12,352 nt of DNA from NCBI GenBank assembly GCA_049325575.1, contig JBMOLK010000154.1, positions 1-12,352 of the forward strand. Direction: 5' to 3'. The stretch is from JBMOLK01 sp049325575 (lineage in GTDB: Bacteria; Bacillota; Clostridia; Acetivibrionales; Acetivibrionaceae). This document shows, piece after piece, positions 6,651 to 12,352 of this stretch (position 1 is its first letter; each line of letters opens with the position of its first letter). A model generated the notes under the pieces. The model was not told the DNA's origin. It saw only the letters and a program-made list of their open reading frames with translations, and ran no database searches. The translations under genes were made by a program, and so were the position numbers.

Positions 6651-8108
6651 TTATGTCTTTTTAAACTTTAATTCAAGTCCGTTCTGTTTTAAAATAAAAC
6701 CTGTTATTAGTCCCCTATCATCTTTTTCAAAAAACAAATCTGCTTCCACAATTTTGTAAAAGAACACTGTTTCTGATTGGGGATAGATTGCATATTCTTC
6801 CTGACCAGTCATTTGTGCATATAACTGGTTGTCTTTTCTTAATATATAATACTTAATCGCAGGATAATCAACATACTCATACTCACCTGTATACTTTTCC
6901 AAAAGTTCGGAATCCATATTTATAGCAGTTTTGGCTTCTGGAATTTCAACTCTCTCACCTGAAATTATTTTGTATAAGTTACCCTTGATTTGATATATAT
7001 TTTGTCCTCCAGGCGACTTGTTTGTTAAAATAATAACCGTAGCATTCTTATCTACGGCTTTAGAAATAATCGAATTAAAACCAAAGCACCCCCCATCGTG
7101 ATAGACTTCTTTGCCGTTTTCTCCCTCTGCAATCAACCATCCGTATCCATATGAAACTCCAGTATCTAAATTAAAATGTGGTGTAAATATTTCATCCATT
7201 GTCTCCTTGTTAATAAGCCTTTGTGTCTCAAGAGCCTGTGACCACTTATACATATCAAGTACTGTAGAGGTAAGATAGCCCGCTCCAAATGCCAGATTCA
7301 GCAGGTCATAGTCTTCTTCCACTCTGATATTCTCAAGAAATCCCATATATCCCTGTGAATTATACATTTGCTTGTCGTTCCGGTAGGAAGCAGTTGTATT
7401 ATACATTTTTAAAGGCTTAAATATATTTTTTATCAAATATTCTTCAAGAGTAGTACCGGATACTTTTTCCACTATATATCCCAGCATCAGGTAACCTGTG
7501 TTTGAATACTCCCAAACAGCTCCCGGCTCATTTGCATAATCTTCGTTTTTAATAATGTTGATAATATTTTCCGGAGTTCTATCTTCCTTCTTCAAAGCTA
7601 TTACTTTATTTGTAAGCTCAAAATCGCTGCGATAATAGCTTTTAATCCCTGAAGTATGTACTAGTAGTTGGTGCAACGTTACTTCATTTCCTCTTGGAAA
7701 ATCAGAAATATACTTGGACAGCTTGTCATTTACATCAAGCTTTCCTTTCTCCTGCAGCTGCATAATTGCCATAGCTACAAACTGCTTTGTCATAGAACCT
7801 ATAGGAAACCGTGTAAAAACGTTATTTCTTGTTTCATTTTCATAATCAGCCATACCAAATCCTTTTCTTAAGAGAACTCTCCCTTCTCTCTCAACCAGAA
7901 CAGCTCCATGAAAGTTTCTATTTTTTTCTTCAGCCAGTAAATATGTATTTAGGTCCTTTATAATTTGTAAATCCTGGCTATCATAGTGCCCGTATTTCTT
8001 CCCTTTACCAAACAAATCATTTTTTTCTTCACTGTAAGCAAGAGCATTTGTTGTGATTAAGCTAAATACCACACAAATTGTTAATAAATAAGCAACTAAC
8101 TTTTTCAT
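6651..8108 (-). CDS. Secreted beta-lactamase-family (class C-like) serine hydrolase
   Basis: This 485-residue protein belongs to the beta-lactamase/penicillin-binding-protein-like hydrolases. A signal peptide (1-24, ending NALA) indicates export, with no lipobox or C-terminal anchor. Catalytic motifs are present: Ser105-Met-Thr-Lys108 (SxxK, nucleophile and base), Tyr201-Ser-Asn203 (YxN) and His337-Asp-Gly339 (HxG). Other family signatures are LLVHTSGI (148-155) and NTGYLMLGYIVE. Residues from about 395 onward form an extra beta-rich C-terminal domain, as in DUF3471/lipocalin-like tails of this family. Family members include D,D-peptidases, D-aminopeptidases, esterases and uncharacterised enzymes, so the substrate is unknown and a true antibiotic beta-lactamase is unlikely. 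GGGAGG (8117-8122) lies eight bases before ATG. It has its own promoter; the neighbouring polysaccharide enzymes make a cell-surface or acyl-ester role possible but unproven. Confidence 0.88.
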   Translation of the reverse strand: MKKLVAYLLTICVVFSLITTNALAYSEEKNDLFGKGKKYGHYDSQDLQIIKDLNTYLLAEEKNRNFHGAVLVEREGRVLLRKGFGMADYENETRNNVFTRFPIGSMTKQFVAMAIMQLQEKGKLDVNDKLSKYISDFPRGNEVTLHQLLVHTSGIKSYYRSDFELTNKVIALKKEDRTPENIINIIKNEDYANEPGAVWEYSNTGYLMLGYIVEKVSGTTLEEYLIKNIFKPLKMYNTTASYRNDKQMYNSQGYMGFLENIRVEEDYDLLNLAFGAGYLTSTVLDMYKWSQALETQRLINKETMDEIFTPHFNLDTGVSYGYGWLIAEGENGKEVYHDGGCFGFNSIISKAVDKNATVIILTNKSPGGQNIYQIKGNLYKIISGERVEIPEAKTAINMDSELLEKYTGEYEYVDYPAIKYYILRKDNQLYAQMTGQEEYAIYPQSETVFFYKIVEADLFFEKDDRGLITGFILKQNGLELKFKKT

Positions 8109-8148
8109 CTGTAAGACCTCCCTTAAGTTATTAAAATAGTATAAAAGG

Positions 8149-8176
8149 ATTATAGCACAATGGTATTATAAAGCAA
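8149..8176 (-). promoter_or_regulatory. Extended -10 promoter of the serine hydrolase gene
   Basis: On the minus strand, TTGCTT (8176-8171) is followed after 16 bp by a perfect TATAAT (8154-8149), with TG one base ahead of it (extended -10, TGCTATAAT). Transcription would start near 8142, giving a leader of about 34 bases ahead of the ATG at 8108. Confidence 0.6.
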
Positions 8177-8261
8177 GAATAATAAATACTTACATATTAG
8201 TAGGATAAATTACTTTTATAGCTCTCATGCTAAGAGTGGTTTATATTGTAATGTATAAAAA

Positions 8262-8299
8262 TTCAATTTTATTCAACAAAAATTCAACTCCTGTTCAAC
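8262..8299 (+). promoter_or_regulatory. Four helically phased TTCAA repeats (regulator-binding array)
   Basis: TTCAA begins at 8262, 8272, 8283 and 8294, spacings of 10, 11 and 11 bp. The last three are TTCAAC. Short direct repeats one helical turn apart with about 5-bp spacers are the typical binding pattern of OmpR/PhoB-family response regulators (compare Bacillus PhoP boxes, TTHACA-type with 11-bp period). The last copy lies where the -35 box of the plus-strand TATAAT at 8321 would be, as expected for an activator site. The regulator is unknown. Relative to the hydrolase promoter the array is over 100 bp upstream. Confidence 0.5.
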
Positions 8300-8320
8300 T
8301 CGGCTCCCCATATCTTCTAT

Positions 8321-8326
8321 TATAAT
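8321..8326 (+). promoter_or_regulatory. -10 box of a plus-strand transcription unit
   Basis: A perfect TATAAT, with no good TTGACA-like hexamer at 16-18 bp; the phased TTCAAC array occupies that position. A start near 8333 is expected. The combination suggests an activator-dependent promoter reading into the folded RNA that follows. A lone TATAAT in AT-rich DNA can occur by chance. Confidence 0.4.
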
Positions 8327-8332
8327 ATTGTT

Positions 8333-8508
8333 ACAGGGTAATGTGTAAGGAAGACAAACTTTGCATTTATTTGGTTTTCAGCCAGGCGACCAGGGCATAC
8401 CCTCCTCCAAAACGGCTTATGCAAAAGGTTTGCCTTATCTTCTGGAGCAGGAAACTTTTAGTTCAAATCGAAACAGGCATCAACCTAAAAGTTGACGCCT
8501 GATTTTTT
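8333..8508 (+). ncRNA. Candidate structured small RNA or orphan attenuator RNA
   Basis: Between two minus-strand genes a plus-strand unit of about 175 nt runs from a TATAAT to a strong terminator. The body folds on itself: CAAAC (8355-8359) with GTTTG (8428-8432) and TTTGCAT (8360-8366) with ATGCAAA (8419-8425), extended outward either by GTAAGG (8345-8350) with CCTTAT (8433-8438) or by GAAGA (8350-8354) with TCTTC (8438-8442). Inside are AGGG-CATA-CCCT (8392-8403) and GTTTT/AAAAC (8374-8378 with 8409-8413). Downstream a 9-bp pairing (8453-8461 with 8485-8493) competes with the terminator. I do not recognise a known riboswitch core. 6S RNA has a similar size and long closing stem and is an alternative. 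No plus-strand gene follows, so any controlled gene is missing; a free-standing small RNA is equally possible. Confidence 0.45.
8474..8508 (+). terminator. Plus-strand Rho-independent terminator of the small RNA unit
   Basis: CAGGC (8474-8478) with GCCTG (8497-8501) and TCAAC (8480-8484) with GTTGA (8491-8495) form a stem with one A/C mismatch and a 6-base loop, followed by A and six T (8503-8508). The T-run is only on the plus-strand side; on the minus strand the stem is followed by TTTCG, so it is at best a poor terminator for the VWA gene ending at 8576. Confidence 0.75.
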
Positions 8509-8575
8509 ATTCCTCATATGCTATATAAATAGTTACTTTATAAAATACTTGGGAATTATACTTTATACTACATAC

Positions 8576-10783
8576 CTAATTGCATTTAATGAATTGAACC
8601 CATTTCTTCTGTTCAATGACCTTATCGTCTATAGTTTTCTTACTGTAATTTAGCTTCCCTCCCACTACCATATTTCTGTTCAGTACGTTATCGTTAGCTG
8701 TTTTAGCCTTTTCACCTGATTCTTCCCACAAGAAAGGTGATTTATTGGTTATTGCTGATGCAATTCTTACAGAATTTATTCTAAATTCCTTTCTCCTCAT
8801 TTCCATTCTTACGTTTAAAAGCTCCTGGCTAAGGAATTGGTATATATCTTTGTCGCTTTTACCCATACTGTACTTCATATCTGTTACACTATTCCCTATA
8901 TTATTCAGATAACTATCTTTTGTATTCTTTTCAGGAAATTTAACTATATCCCAGATCATGAATACAGCAGGATATATCTCAAACATACTGTCATTATCCT
9001 TTTCCCTCGATATAGGGGAGTATATGCCATTCTCGTCTATCCTAAGTATACGCCTTATTTCCTGCTCTTCTAAGGACATGTCAGTAAAAGTCAGTTTGTC
9101 GGTTTTATTCGTAATATCCTTAATAATCTGGTTTATAGCCCACTGCTTGCACTTAAGTTCCCTAACCTCATATAAATCTCCGGCAATTTCACTCATGGTC
9201 ATTGACTTTAACACCCGTTTATTGGTAGATTTAATTCCCTGCAGATTTATAGTATATATGTGGTCAGGTATATATGAGTACAACCCGGTCTTAACTATTA
9301 CTCCTTCTTCCGAAAACCTGTCATACAAATCCTTTGACAATCTGGCATTGATGTATGGAACATTTACATTACCTGAATTTACAAGGTTATAATCCCTGTA
9401 AATACATGCGTCCTTTCTTAATCCACTTACACTGTCAATAACCTCTCCAGGTATTCTGACCTTAATACCTACATTAAGTTTTTCACTGCCAATAGATATA
9501 TTGGTCACCGGCAAAAGTCCGTTTTCCTGCCTTCTAAAGACAATATTGTCTTCTATTTGTTTTATATTCTGCGTTATTCTACGATATGGGGTGTTAACAT
9601 CCCAGTATAGCTCACTGTCCTTATCTTCAATTATTCCAAGCAGTATTTCTAAAATACACAGTTTCTCTTTACCGGTTTCAACTATTGGATACCTGCCTTC
9701 TGCAAACCTCTTGGCTTTATTATCAAGAACCTCTGTAATTTTATTTATTGCATTACCCTTTTCAATAAAAGAGTAGCAGTTCTGAATCATCTTAAACAAG
9801 GCAGTATCACCTAGTGCTTTAACTATGAACTCCATATTGTCTATATCTTCCTCTTTAAGATAGTATCTTTCCAACGAATAGTAAAAGCTGTCCAAAACCT
9901 CCAAGTCATTAAGTTCTTTATCAAACTGTACTGAATATGATTCACTATCCACCTTTAAACTGTTTGAACTTATAACTGCATACAGATTGCCATCATTATT
10001 AATGCTTCTGGTACGTATTTGATTCTTCATCGTACTGTCTGATATGTTAAATATTGTACCTTCGCTGGTGGAAATATCAGCAGAAACTATTCTTTCACTG
10101 TTTACTTTGCTTATGATATCAAGGATAACATCTGAATAGTCTTTCACCTGGTCAATATGTATCAGTGTTCCACTGCCGGATATTTCTACAAGCTCTTTTA
10201 GAAAACTTCTATCATAATACTGGCCAAAGCCTACAGCGTTTAAGAATATTCCTTCCTTGTTACAAATCTCTGCTATTTTAAAGCACTTTTCTCTTTCTGT
10301 TTCTTCGTCCCATCTTCCAGGTACAAGGCATCCGTCTGTGAACAGAGCAATGTGATGCTTATTGCAAATGCTAGAGATAGTCTTACAGATTTCTATAGAC
10401 TGTTCCAGGGGTTCTGACATTACTGTTACAGACTTTATATATAATTCCTCTTCAATTACATTCCACACATCTGCCATCTGATAGGATATTTCCTCACACT
10501 TTACACTGTTTATTATTCTTTTACTCTGGTTATGCCCTGAATAGGTAATAACGGAAACATAACTGTTTTGTATTTTTAACAAAGCTTTTAAAGTTGTTAT
10601 GATTCTTTCCTTTAGTGTCTTTATGCTGGCAGTCATACTTCCTGAAACGTCTGCCAGCAAAATGTGATGATTAATGTAGTCCTGGTTTTTTACTTCAGGT
10701 ATGATTTCAAAAAAACCTGCTTTTTCCTTTTTATCTTCTCTTATAAGTACTTCCTTGCAGCCTAAATACTTAACAATTGCCAT
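8576..10783 (-). CDS. VWA-domain protein with unassigned C-terminal region
   Basis: A 735-residue protein with no signal peptide or evident membrane segment, so probably cytoplasmic. Residues about 38-230 form a von Willebrand factor A domain: the metal-ion site reads Asp45-x-Ser47-x-Ser49 (ADVSGSM), with a Thr/Ser-rich candidate for the third ligand near 120-123 and Asp150 in LFTDG. The first half resembles the VWA of TerY/YfbK-like proteins, which bind partners through a divalent metal. The remaining 500 residues are charged, with a beta-rich stretch after the VWA domain and a helical, Lys/Arg/Glu-rich C-terminus; I recognise no domain there. The start is placed at ATG 10783, five bases after GGGGG; a TTG at 10795 would add four residues but has no ribosome site. 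It is transcribed alone from a promoter face to face with that of the DUF421 gene. Function unknown. Confidence 0.82.
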   Translation of the reverse strand: MAIVKYLGCKEVLIREDKKEKAGFFEIIPEVKNQDYINHHILLADVSGSMTASIKTLKERIITTLKALLKIQNSYVSVITYSGHNQSKRIINSVKCEEISYQMADVWNVIEEELYIKSVTVMSEPLEQSIEICKTISSICNKHHIALFTDGCLVPGRWDEETEREKCFKIAEICNKEGIFLNAVGFGQYYDRSFLKELVEISGSGTLIHIDQVKDYSDVILDIISKVNSERIVSADISTSEGTIFNISDSTMKNQIRTRSINNDGNLYAVISSNSLKVDSESYSVQFDKELNDLEVLDSFYYSLERYYLKEEDIDNMEFIVKALGDTALFKMIQNCYSFIEKGNAINKITEVLDNKAKRFAEGRYPIVETGKEKLCILEILLGIIEDKDSELYWDVNTPYRRITQNIKQIEDNIVFRRQENGLLPVTNISIGSEKLNVGIKVRIPGEVIDSVSGLRKDACIYRDYNLVNSGNVNVPYINARLSKDLYDRFSEEGVIVKTGLYSYIPDHIYTINLQGIKSTNKRVLKSMTMSEIAGDLYEVRELKCKQWAINQIIKDITNKTDKLTFTDMSLEEQEIRRILRIDENGIYSPISREKDNDSMFEIYPAVFMIWDIVKFPEKNTKDSYLNNIGNSVTDMKYSMGKSDKDIYQFLSQELLNVRMEMRRKEFRINSVRIASAITNKSPFLWEESGEKAKTANDNVLNRNMVVGGKLNYSKKTIDDKVIEQKKWVQFIKCN

Positions 10784-10848
10784 TAAAACCCCCAATATTT
10801 AATATGAAAAAATATTCTGTTTAATCATATGCAGCCGTCATACAACTC

Positions 10849-10876
10849 TTGCCAATATTTGTATAGACCTTATACA
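10849..10876 (+). promoter_or_regulatory. Promoter of the DUF421-DUF3787 operon
   Basis: TTGCCA (10849-10854) and TATACA (10871-10876) are 16 bp apart on the plus strand, a good sigma-A match. The start should be near 10883, leaving a leader of about 80 bases. The -10 box overlaps that of the opposing promoter. Confidence 0.55.
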
Positions 10877-10897
10877 CAAGTAATTGATTTATGTTAA
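10869..10897 (-). promoter_or_regulatory. Promoter of the VWA-protein gene
   Basis: On the minus strand, TTAACA (10897-10892) and TATAAG (10874-10869) are 17 bp apart and read toward the ATG at 10783. Its -10 box shares 10871-10874 with the -10 of the plus-strand promoter. A short inverted repeat, GTATA (10861-10865) and TATAC (10871-10875), covers the shared segment and could be an operator. Confidence 0.5.
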
Positions 10898-10964
10898 AAA
10901 GCACTAAGCGAATAAATTCTTACGAAAAATAAAAAATAAGAATAAGAAAAAGATAAGGAGTTTA

Positions 10965-11690
10965 ATGAATATGGTCCAGATTATAACAAGAACAATATTT
11001 CTTACTTCCGCGGCTTATTTTACAGCCTTGTTTCTAACTAGACTGATGGGAAGAAAACTGGTATCACAGATGACTTTTTTTGACTTTGTTGTAGGCGTGG
11101 CCATAGGTTCGGCCATTGTAAATCTCTCCACCACACAGCAAAGCACTAATCTGTCTTCTTTTGTGGTATTGACTCTAATAGCGGTGTTTACATTGATATT
11201 GGACTTTGGTCATATAAAAAGCTTCGCCCTTCGAAAGCTTGTCGACTCTGAGCCTGTGGTAGTTGTTGAAAACGGGAAAATTGTGGATGGAAACATGAAA
11301 AGAATACGTATGAGTATGGGTGAGCTTATGATGAAACTAAGGGAAAAGAATGCCTTCAATATTGGGGATGTAGAGTTTGCGATTATGGAAACAGACGGGA
11401 AGATTTCTGTCGAGAAAAAATCTCAAATGCAGCCCTTGACTCCCTCGGATTTAAAAATACCTACATCCTACAAAGGACTCACTAAAGATCTGGTTATTGA
11501 TGGAAAAATCATGCAGGAAAATCTAAGTGATGCAAATTTAAACGAACAATGGCTGCTAGACCAGCTTAAAGGTCATGGAGCACAAAACCCGGAAGATGTA
11601 TTCTATGCAGGACTTGATACATCAGGAAACCTCTACGTGTCTAAAAGGCAGAACGCTCATGAAAAGGATGGAAAACACGGAATTGAATAA
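10965..11690 (+). CDS. DUF421 (YetF/YrbG-like) membrane protein
   Basis: A 241-residue integral membrane protein. Three hydrophobic segments lie at about 5-26, 38-55 and 62-80; the rest is a soluble domain. The family signature is clear: LTRLMGRK (24-31), TFFDFVVGVAIGSA (37-50) and a first soluble subdomain with PVVVVENGKI (97-106) and LMMKLREKN (121-129). The length is usual for DUF421. The biochemical role of the family is unknown; in Bacillus some members sit in spore membranes and affect germination or heat resistance, which is family knowledge and not shown here. AAGGAG (10955-10960) lies four bases before ATG 10965 and ten before a second in-frame ATG at 10971, so either may be the start. 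It is followed 11 bp later by a small DUF3787-like gene, probably co-transcribed. Confidence 0.87.
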   Translation: MNMVQIITRTIFLTSAAYFTALFLTRLMGRKLVSQMTFFDFVVGVAIGSAIVNLSTTQQSTNLSSFVVLTLIAVFTLILDFGHIKSFALRKLVDSEPVVVVENGKIVDGNMKRIRMSMGELMMKLREKNAFNIGDVEFAIMETDGKISVEKKSQMQPLTPSDLKIPTSYKGLTKDLVIDGKIMQENLSDANLNEQWLLDQLKGHGAQNPEDVFYAGLDTSGNLYVSKRQNAHEKDGKHGIE

Positions 11691-11701
11691 GGAGTGATAT
11701 T

Positions 11702-11869
11702 ATGGCAAAAAACAAGTTTAAGGGACGCTTTATGGCAATGCCGGTTGAGAAAAACGATACTGCTGCTTGGGCAAATATCGAAGAAACCAAACCTGTATCA
11801 AATGTAAACATACCTGATGAAGTGCAGATAAGAAATGCCAAGGAATATGTGGATACAAACCAAAAGTAA
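11702..11869 (+). CDS. Small DUF3787-like protein
   Basis: A 55-residue hydrophilic protein starting MAKNKFKGRF and ending DTNQK. It resembles the DUF3787 family of short clostridial proteins, recognisable by the MPVEKNDTAAWANIE block (residues 13-27) and the VNIPDE...AKEYVD tail. At least one member has been described as spore-surface associated in Clostridioides; I recall this from family naming and cannot check it. GGAG (11691-11694), directly after the upstream stop codon, lies seven bases from the ATG. The 11-bp gap to the DUF421 gene and the terminator just downstream indicate a two-gene operon. No signal peptide, membrane segment or catalytic motif is visible. Confidence 0.75.
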   Translation: MAKNKFKGRFMAMPVEKNDTAAWANIEETKPVSNVNIPDEVQIRNAKEYVDTNQK

Positions 11870-11876
11870 TAAGTTT

Positions 11877-11904
11877 AAGGAAGGCATGTTGAAATGCCTT
11901 CCTT
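11877..11904. terminator. Bidirectional terminator between converging genes
   Basis: A perfect 11-bp stem, AAGGAAGGCAT (11877-11887) with ATGCCTTCCTT (11894-11904), and a 6-base loop. It begins eight bases after the DUF3787 stop and ends 12 bases before the oxidoreductase stop on the other strand. T-rich but broken tracts follow on both strands (CTTAATATCTTTT on plus, AAACTTATTACTTTT on minus), so it probably ends transcription from both sides. Confidence 0.8.
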
Positions 11905-11915
11905 CTTAATATCTT

Positions 11916-12352
11916 TTATAAACTTTCCTGCTCTGCAAGCCTTTTATAAACCTTATATCTGTTCTTAGCGTGCTGCTCTGCCAGTTCAAACATCTCACCT
12001 GCAATATCCGGAAACACGTTCATAAGCTGTGAATACCGTACCTCACCATGAATGAAATCCTTAAAGGAGTTTGTTGGTTCCTTGGAATCCAGGATAAATG
12101 GATTCTTACCTTCTTTGGCAAGGTCGGGATTAAACCTGTAAAGATGCCAATAGCCCGCTTCAACAGCCCTTCTCTCTTCCATAATGCTAGTTCCCATTCC
12201 GGTCTTAATTCCATGACTAACACATGGAGAATAGGCTATTATAAGAGACGGACCTTTGTAGTTTTCAGCCTCCACAATAGCTTTCATGGTCTGGTTCATG
12301 TCGGCTCCCATGGCAATTTGGGCAACATAGACATACCCGTAGGTCATAGCCA
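11916..12352 (-). CDS. nifJ: Pyruvate:ferredoxin oxidoreductase, C-terminal end (partial)
   Basis: The visible 144 codons are the end of a gene that starts beyond the right edge; the frame is open through the edge (…AMTYG). It matches the last part of the thiamine-diphosphate domain and the C-terminal tail of single-chain pyruvate:ferredoxin (flavodoxin) oxidoreductase, usually about 1,170-1,200 residues. That enzyme converts pyruvate and CoA to acetyl-CoA and CO2 and reduces ferredoxin in the cytoplasm. Typical motifs are MTYGYVYVAQIAMGA, SLIIAYSPCVSHG and ERRAVEAGYWHLYRFNP. The Cys in SPC is probably the distant fourth ligand of the proximal iron-sulfur cluster. The tail (FIHGEVRYSQL…FPDIAGEMFELAEQ) is complete, with a normal stop. 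No internal start at 12347 should be used. Confidence 0.93.
   Translation of the reverse strand, partial: AMTYGYVYVAQIAMGADMNQTMKAIVEAENYKGPSLIIAYSPCVSHGIKTGMGTSIMEERRAVEAGYWHLYRFNPDLAKEGKNPFILDSKEPTNSFKDFIHGEVRYSQLMNVFPDIAGEMFELAEQHAKNRYKVYKRLAEQESL

Noticed and set aside
8380..8400. Resemblance of AGCCAGGCGACC to the cobalamin-riboswitch B12 box
   Set aside because: The rest of the B12 core (GCCACT, the GGGAAG-type segment and the exact AGACCTGCC) is missing.
8341..8502. A 53-codon plus-strand ORF (ATG at 8341, TGA at 8500-8502) spanning the candidate RNA
   Set aside because: No properly spaced ribosome site (AGGG is only two bases from ATG), the stop lies inside the terminator stem, and the other frames of this stretch look equally open. 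Composition is odd (many Cys, Pro, Arg) and matches no family I know. The pairing pattern explains the sequence better.
12020..12223. A 67-codon minus-strand frame inside the oxidoreductase end
   Set aside because: It overlaps the well-conserved oxidoreductase frame, which carries all recognisable motifs.

Overview
The window (12,352 bp, AT-rich, roughly 36-38% G+C by eye) looks like chromosome of a Gram-positive, anaerobic, cellulose-degrading Clostridia. The evidence is a secreted beta-mannanase with a type I dockerin (a cellulosome subunit), a secreted GH5 cellulase with two CBM3 modules, strong AGGAGG-type ribosome sites, and the C-terminal end of a pyruvate:ferredoxin oxidoreductase. Both dockerin repeats carry Ser-Thr at the specificity positions, as in Acetivibrio (Clostridium) thermocellum-type dockerins rather than the Ala-Leu/Ile type of Ruminiclostridium cellulolyticum. 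The Acetivibrio-type lineage is therefore favoured, but the species cannot be named from the sequence.

Layout. 1-126: 3' flank with a terminator. 127-2619 (-): secreted non-cellulosomal GH5 endoglucanase with two CBM3. 2620-3155: promoter and long leader of that gene, plus the terminator of the next. 3156-5879 (-): GH5-module-GH5-dockerin beta-mannanase. 5880-6650: 771 bp without a gene, holding a possible long leader, two strong inverted repeats and a terminator. 6651-8108 (-): secreted beta-lactamase-family serine hydrolase. 8109-8575: an intergenic region with its own plus-strand transcription unit (phased repeats, TATAAT, folded RNA, terminator with a competing hairpin) but no recognisable gene. 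8576-10783 (-): VWA-domain protein. 10784-10964: face-to-face overlapping promoters. 10965-11690 and 11702-11869 (+): a DUF421 (YetF-like) membrane protein and a 55-residue DUF3787-like protein, probably one operon. 11877-11904: terminator between converging genes. 11916 to the right edge (-): 3' end of pyruvate:ferredoxin oxidoreductase.

How the parts fit. The two glycoside hydrolases are exported and attack plant cell wall polymers: one carries its own cellulose anchors, the other docks into the cellulosome. Each appears to have its own transcription unit with a leader of about 350-400 nt. Pyruvate:ferredoxin oxidoreductase belongs to the fermentative metabolism that would use the released sugars, but nothing links it by regulation. 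The DUF421/DUF3787 pair may relate to sporulation (inference from family knowledge). The most unusual part is the plus-strand RNA unit at about 8262-8508, a candidate small RNA or orphan attenuator that matches no riboswitch class I recognise.
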